64,000 nt of DNA, taken from assembly GCF_016864375.1 (NCBI RefSeq), contig NZ_CP069356.1, forward strand, positions 806,001-870,000, given 5' to 3'. This DNA is from Microvirga sp. VF16. Its GTDB lineage: Bacteria > Pseudomonadota > Alphaproteobacteria > Rhizobiales > Beijerinckiaceae. Shown here piece by piece: positions 60,481 to 64,000 of this stretch. The first letter of the stretch is position 1. The number at the start of each line of letters is the position of its first letter. The notes beneath the pieces were generated by a model. The model worked only from the letters and a program-made list of their open reading frames with translations. It searched no databases and had not been told where the DNA came from. The position numbers and the translations under genes are program-made.

Positions 60481-61230
60481 CTATAAGGGGTCCCCTCCAT
60501 ATGGCGGGCGGGGAATGCTCTTGTGGGCGGCTCGCAAGGCAGCCGACCAGCGCTCGCTCAGGTCATGGAAGTAAGGCTCGCCCGGCTCGATGCGGTGGAG
60601 CACTTCGAAGGCAAAGGCATCGCGTCGGGCAATCGCCAGGTCAATCGGCAGCCCGACCCCGATGTTCGAGCGCATGGTCGAGTCCATCGAGATCAGGCTG
60701 ATCTTCAAGGCCTCGTACAGATCTGTGTTGTAGCGAACCGCTCGATCCAGAATGGGCTTGCCGTATTTGTGCTCGCCGATCTGAAGATAAGGGGCGTCCG
60801 GCCCGCAGCGGATGAAATTGCCGGCTGAGTAGACGAGGTAGAGTTCCATCGGCCCATCGGCGATCTGCCCACCGAACAGGAACGTCACATCGAACCTCAG
60901 GTTTGCCTGCTCCAGGGCCGCCTGCTGCATTGTCCAGACCTGCCGAATGGCTCGGCCGATCAACAGGGCGGCCTGAAACAGCGTCGGGACCGTCTGCAGC
61001 GTTTCAGTCTCGCCAGTCTCCTCATTGCGCAGGCCCTCCGTTAGAAGTCCGAGCACAGACTGCGACAGGGACAGATTGCCGGCACTGGCCAGCACCAAGA
61101 CGCGCTCTCCTGGAACAGCTAGCGTTGTGAGCTTGCGGTAGGTGGAGATGTCATCGAGGCCCGCATTGGTGCGGGTATCGGCGATCAGCACCAAGCCCTG
61201 CTCCACCAGAACACCGACGCAATACGTCAT
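60481..61230 (-). CDS. Anbu-type proteasome-like peptidase
   Basis: This 249-aa protein starts MTYCVGVLVEQGLVLIADTR, the Anbu pattern: Thr2 becomes the N-terminal nucleophile after Met removal. ADTRTNAGLDDISTYRKLTT carries the Asp and Lys that assist it, and SMDSTMRSNIGVGLPIDLAI is conserved near the C-terminus. Anbu (ancestral beta subunit) forms open-ring or helical assemblies; physiological substrates are unknown. It often sits with a transglutaminase-like and an alpha-E/ATP-grasp gene, and none of these is here. It is intact and monocistronic as far as can be seen. Confidence 0.9.
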   Translation of the reverse strand: MTYCVGVLVEQGLVLIADTRTNAGLDDISTYRKLTTLAVPGERVLVLASAGNLSLSQSVLGLLTEGLRNEETGETETLQTVPTLFQAALLIGRAIRQVWTMQQAALEQANLRFDVTFLFGGQIADGPMELYLVYSAGNFIRCGPDAPYLQIGEHKYGKPILDRAVRYNTDLYEALKISLISMDSTMRSNIGVGLPIDLAIARRDAFAFEVLHRIEPGEPYFHDLSERWSAALRAAHKSIPRPPYGGDPL

Positions 61231-61545
61231 CGACGGCCCTCATCTGTGCCACCAGTGGTCAGAGAATGCCGAGCCTGCCGCTGTCATGCAACAAGCGTCT
61301 GCGCCATGGGATCAGGATCTCTCAGATCTCGTTGAGCGCAAGAAAAATACAAGCTAAACTGTACGAGGTTCTTGTGTTCTCGATGTAAGCTAAAGCATTG
61401 ATGCTGTCGTTGGGACTCTAAAACGCTTCTGAAAGCTGCAGGTTCCAGATGAAAATTTAGGCTTGCTTGTCGGTTGCTTCGGCGCGAAGGTCCGCCGGCG
61501 ACGCGTCTGCTGCGTTGCAGAGGCGTCGCCGATAGGAGAAACGCC

Positions 61546-61767
61546 ATGACGAACCGCCAGCAAGACCAAGGCAACCAGGGCCAGGATCGGAATCAACAAA
61601 GCCAGAACAACCCAGGCCGGAACCCACAGGGTTCGGATCAGAAGAACCAGGGCCAATCCCGGGATCAGCAGAACCAAAGCGGACAGGATCGGAAGCAGCA
61701 GGATCAACAGAACCAGGATCGGAATCCGCAGGGCTCGGGTCAGGGCCGGGATCAAACCCAACGCTGA
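61546..61767 (+). CDS. Q/N/G-rich disordered 73-aa protein
   Basis: ATG follows AGGAGAAACGCC, a good ribosome site. The whole protein is built from imperfect units such as QDRNQQSQNNPGRNPQGS and QDRKQQDQQNQDRNPQGS, with no hydrophobic residues beyond the start. Gln, Asn, Gly, Asp and Arg make up nearly everything. It is like hydrophilin or low-complexity stress proteins, but that is only compositional. A long hydrophobic frame on the opposite strand is an artefact of the repeat. Confidence 0.7.
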   Translation: MTNRQQDQGNQGQDRNQQSQNNPGRNPQGSDQKNQGQSRDQQNQSGQDRKQQDQQNQDRNPQGSGQGRDQTQR

Positions 61768-61938
61768 CTGCTCGTGGTCAAGTCGGCACGGCTCCTCGAC
61801 CCGGGTGAGCCGTGCCTGTGGAACGAGAAAGGTTAGCCATGGTCCCAACGCTGCTTTCCCGCGCTAGCGGCGGGCCTTTTCGGGCATCTGGGCATAGTTC
61901 TTGCTTCGCCGAAGGAACTCTCCTGTTCTGAGGCTAGC

Positions 61939-62244
61939 ATGCTGAACTTTCTCCGCCCATGGCTCGAAACCCTGAACGAGGCCGAGCGCGATCTCAGGCG
62001 GCAAGGCTACGTTGTCATCTATGGTGGAATGACATCCATCATCGTACCAATCAGCTCAAGCGAGCGAACGCCACAGCCACCTGGCAAGCCCCTGTGGCTG
62101 TGGGGAGAGCGGCTCCAGCGACGTTCGGGCTCTGATCAGAACCCCCTGCCCTGTCTCGCTATGCGAGAAATCCGCTGCATCGACGGTAACGCGGACCTTG
62201 GCCTGCGTTCAGTGCAAATTTGCAGCGTGGATCGCTCCATCTGA
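61939..62244 (+). CDS. Possible 101-aa hypothetical protein
   Basis: MLNFLRPWLETLNEAERDLR followed by RQGYVVIYGGMTSIIVPISS looks coding for the first 40 residues. The second half has biased composition, so the frame may be longer than the real gene. No family. Confidence 0.4.
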   Translation: MLNFLRPWLETLNEAERDLRRQGYVVIYGGMTSIIVPISSSERTPQPPGKPLWLWGERLQRRSGSDQNPLPCLAMREIRCIDGNADLGLRSVQICSVDRSI

Positions 62245-62368
62245 ACACCTCAGCATGCCCTTTGGACACCGTCGTCCTACCTCTATTCTTGCCCAGAGAG
62301 CCTTTCATGACGCCTTGGCACCGTTACGCCCGGGTGACGCCTTCGGATCCGCAAAAGGGATCATCGTG

Positions 62369-62671
62369 ATGTACGAGAGACCCATCATCCCGGCACAGCT
62401 GCGCGCCGGACGAGCACTCCTCGGATTATCCCAGACTGAACTCGCCGGACGCGCGTGTCTGCCCCTGCCGACCATCAAGCGAGCTGAGGCAGACGGTAAA
62501 CTTGGAGCCTCGGTGGCCGCTGTGGCTGCCATCCGGGTTGCTCTGGAGGATCAGGGCGTGATCTTTCTCGAGGCTGCAGGAGGTGAAGGGCCCGGCGTTC
62601 GCCTGCGCAGCTTTGGGCTACCTGACGAGGGCCTGAGACCCAACCAGCTGACGAGCGACAACGATCTCTAA
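62369..62671 (+). CDS. Small XRE-family regulator
   Basis: This 100-aa protein starts MYERPIIPAQLRAGRALLGL. The HTH is LSQTELAGRACLPLPTIKRA (about 20-39), a Cro/C1-type domain, followed by AAVAAIRVALEDQGVIFLEA, an ending common in short rhizobial XRE proteins. It probably represses its own or a nearby gene. No toxin partner is adjacent. Confidence 0.82.
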   Translation: MYERPIIPAQLRAGRALLGLSQTELAGRACLPLPTIKRAEADGKLGASVAAVAAIRVALEDQGVIFLEAAGGEGPGVRLRSFGLPDEGLRPNQLTSDNDL

Positions 62672-62754
62672 CCTAACGACTGCCAACTGCGTCAGCTCTG
62701 TTGGAAGACAGGGAGGTATGTCAATTTGAGCCTCGTGATGCCTGGGAGCTCCTG

Positions 62755-63063
62755 ATGGCCTATCGGGTCCGGTGGCAACTCGTCGGACGGTCCGGGCAAC
62801 CGCTGGACAGCGGCTGCGTGGGTGAAGGCTTTTGCGCTTATAACGATGCACTGGCGGCAGTGGTTGAGTTCCTGCAGCCTTACCCGGAGGTGCGCCGTTG
62901 CCCGACCGAGAGCTACTGGCTGGCGCGCCGCTCGCACGAGGCTGACCTTGCGGTCTGGATTTGGGTTGAGCGTCACGAGATCGAAACGGCTGCAGGAGCC
63001 GTGGGCCCTTGGCTGCTCCTGAGTGGAGGAGTGGTCCAGGCTTCGATGCCCATGCCCGATTAG
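62755..63063 (+). CDS. Hypothetical 102-aa protein
   Basis: It starts MAYRVRWQLVGRSGQPLDSG after GGGAG. ALAAVVEFLQPYPEVRRCPT and EADLAVWIWVERHE look like a small alpha/beta protein. No family is recognised. Confidence 0.65.
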   Translation: MAYRVRWQLVGRSGQPLDSGCVGEGFCAYNDALAAVVEFLQPYPEVRRCPTESYWLARRSHEADLAVWIWVERHEIETAAGAVGPWLLLSGGVVQASMPMPD

Positions 63064-63203
63064 CCGGTGTCAAGCTCGTGCCGTCGAGCACACAATGTCG
63101 ACGTGGGTTTGGCCGCTAAGTTCTTTAACCCGGTTCGAGCCACCATCAGCTTCTCTGGTGAGCATTTGTAGGAACTGAACAGATGCAGGAGGGCTTGCAA
63201 CAC

Positions 63204-63476
63204 ATGAAGCTATACCGTCTCAACGTCACTGCGGATGGGGAGCCCACGGCGATTTTTGTCCTCGCCGAGGATGTGGACAGCCTTCTCCATGCGTTGGAGT
63301 CGCAGGACCACGGCGATGTCGATGAGGAGAGCCTGCTGCCTTACTTCGACGGCGAGAAAAAGCCGCGGGTGATCAGAAGCCTTGAGGAGGTCCCAGAGGA
63401 CTACCTGGACTTCGTTTGCCTGGGTGACAATCCGGAAGAATACACCGTGACCGAGTTCTTCGACACGCAGGAGTAG
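63204..63476 (+). CDS. Hypothetical 90-aa acidic protein
   Basis: It starts MKLYRLNVTADGEPTAIFVL after GGAGGG. It is strongly acidic with LAEDVDSLLHALESQDHGDV and EEVPEDYLDFVCLGDNPEEY. The family is unknown. The ribosome site favours this ATG, though one 21 bases upstream is possible. Confidence 0.7.
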   Translation: MKLYRLNVTADGEPTAIFVLAEDVDSLLHALESQDHGDVDEESLLPYFDGEKKPRVIRSLEEVPEDYLDFVCLGDNPEEYTVTEFFDTQE

Positions 63477-63538
63477 ACATCCGAGTGGTGCAGGTCGCCT
63501 GAAGAGACTGGCGCCAGAGCCGAACCGGATATTCCGCA

Positions 63539-63751
63539 TCAGGCCTTTCTGAAGCGGCGTCCGCTATATGCGAGAGCAGCCCGCGCTGCATTGTGGCCTA
63601 GGGCGCCGGTGACACCACCGCCCGGATGCGTGCCCGAGCCGCACATGTACAGTCCCGCCAGCGGCGCCCGGAAGTCGGCGTCGCCCAGCATCGGCCAGGC
63701 GCCGAAGAGGTGATCGAGCGTCAGAGCGCCATGGAAGATGTTGCTGCCGAT
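63539..63751 (-). pseudogene. Phytoene-desaturase-like FAD oxidoreductase, C-terminal fragment
   Basis: It reads SNIFHGALTLDHLFGAWPML, then LYMCGSGTHPGGGVTGALGH and NAARAALAYSG to the stop. GSGTHPGGGVTG is the C-terminal FAD-binding motif of phytoene-desaturase-like (CrtI-type) NAD(P)/FAD oxidoreductases. Upstream of about 63751 the frame no longer matches the family, although the window continues for 250 bases, so the 5' part is missing or displaced. Full enzymes are about 530 aa. What lies beyond the window edge could change this. Confidence 0.65.
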
Positions 63752-64000
63752 CCGCCGTGCAGCACCAGTACTGGGTTGGATGCTGAAAGATCAGCTTTGC
63801 CGGCCAGCACGTATGCACCAGAATCCAAGGTCTGCGGCCGGGATAGATCCGCCTGTGTGCAAGAGGAAGAATTGCTGGTGCTGGCGCTTCTCGCGCAAGT
63901 CCTCCATGGCCTCAACTAGGCCATTGAGATGGTGTTGAGAGCCTAGGAGGAAGGGGCCGCACCCGAGACACGCACGCACCTCCAACCCGCACCATGCAGG

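Noticed and set aside
61390..61848. Minus-strand frame with many Leu/Ile/Val, like a membrane protein
   Set aside because: It is the complement of the CAG/CAA/AAC repeats of the Q/N-rich gene, so the hydrophobicity is an artefact.
63791..63985. Minus-strand frame upstream of the FAD-oxidoreductase fragment
   Set aside because: It does not match the enzyme family and has no other support, so I did not join it to the fragment.
1..64000. CRISPR arrays, rRNA or tRNA genes
   Set aside because: I saw no regularly spaced repeats and no tRNA cloverleaf or rRNA sequence; a covariance-model scan would be decisive but was not possible.

Overview
The window looks like part of the chromosome of a GC-rich alphaproteobacterium of the order Hyphomicrobiales (Rhizobiales). 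A Microvirga- or Methylobacterium-like host is my best guess, made from gene content and not from any marker gene. The evidence is an imuA-imuB-dnaE2 mutagenesis cassette with an alphaproteobacterial GAAC-N7-GAAC SOS box, a phaC-phaA-phaB plus phasin polyhydroxybutyrate (PHB) cluster, IHF subunits, an ilvA, a MucR/Ros-type protein and a DUF6894 protein. I see no rRNA, tRNA or CRISPR array.

Layout. 1-2.8 kb holds the SOS mutasome operon on the minus strand. 3.4-5.3 kb holds a WGR protein, a flavodoxin-like protein and a DUF3800 gene broken by an in-frame stop. 5.4-9.4 kb is the first of two tyrosine-recombinase modules. It has a XerC/D-like integrase, a divergent pair of small genes resembling a DUF4258-like toxin and a DUF2384-like antitoxin, and then hipA, a HAD stub and a dead parA. 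9.8-18.4 kb is an accessory island built on a repeated gene set: an unknown 165-aa family, a ClpA/B-like protein without working ATPase motifs, and a MucR-like protein. The second copy of the unknown gene is split by an IS3 element, which is itself split by a serine-recombinase element. 18.7-24.2 kb has an IS630 relic, a TraD-like gene, a Q-type oriT and a MOBQ relaxase with a huge disordered tail. 24.7-30.2 kb has an AbrB-tailed protein, a RES/Xre toxin-antitoxin operon with a perfect operator palindrome, an IS30 and an ISNCY element. 30.2-36.2 kb holds an exported M28 peptidase, the second and partly decayed copy of the tyrosine-recombinase module, and a 479-aa unknown protein.

36.2-47.2 kb is mostly small hypothetical genes around an IHF-beta paralogue, a DUF3574 lipoprotein, an orphan BrnA, cspA, a degenerate CYTH-like protein, an orphan MinD and a site-2 protease. 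From 47.3 kb the window is ordinary core metabolism: ilvA, an aminotransferase coupled to ihfA, the pha cluster, a frameshifted hemerythrin-phasin fusion and a patatin phospholipase. These are followed by an Anbu-type proteasome homologue, a Q/N-rich disordered protein, a small XRE regulator and the 3' end of a phytoene-desaturase-like gene.

The best candidate for an undescribed system is the duplicated tyrosine-recombinase module. A 15-bp sequence, TTTTGACAAGAAGTC, occurs four times, twice about 43 bp upstream of an integrase start. The other two copies lie 2.6 and 3.4 kb away in the same orientation as their partner, so each pair brackets cargo genes as direct repeats. Second candidates are the pseudo-ATPase/MucR-like/unknown gene set, and two hairpins with unrelated perfect stems but nearly the same 21-nt loop at the 3' ends of two unrelated transposase genes.
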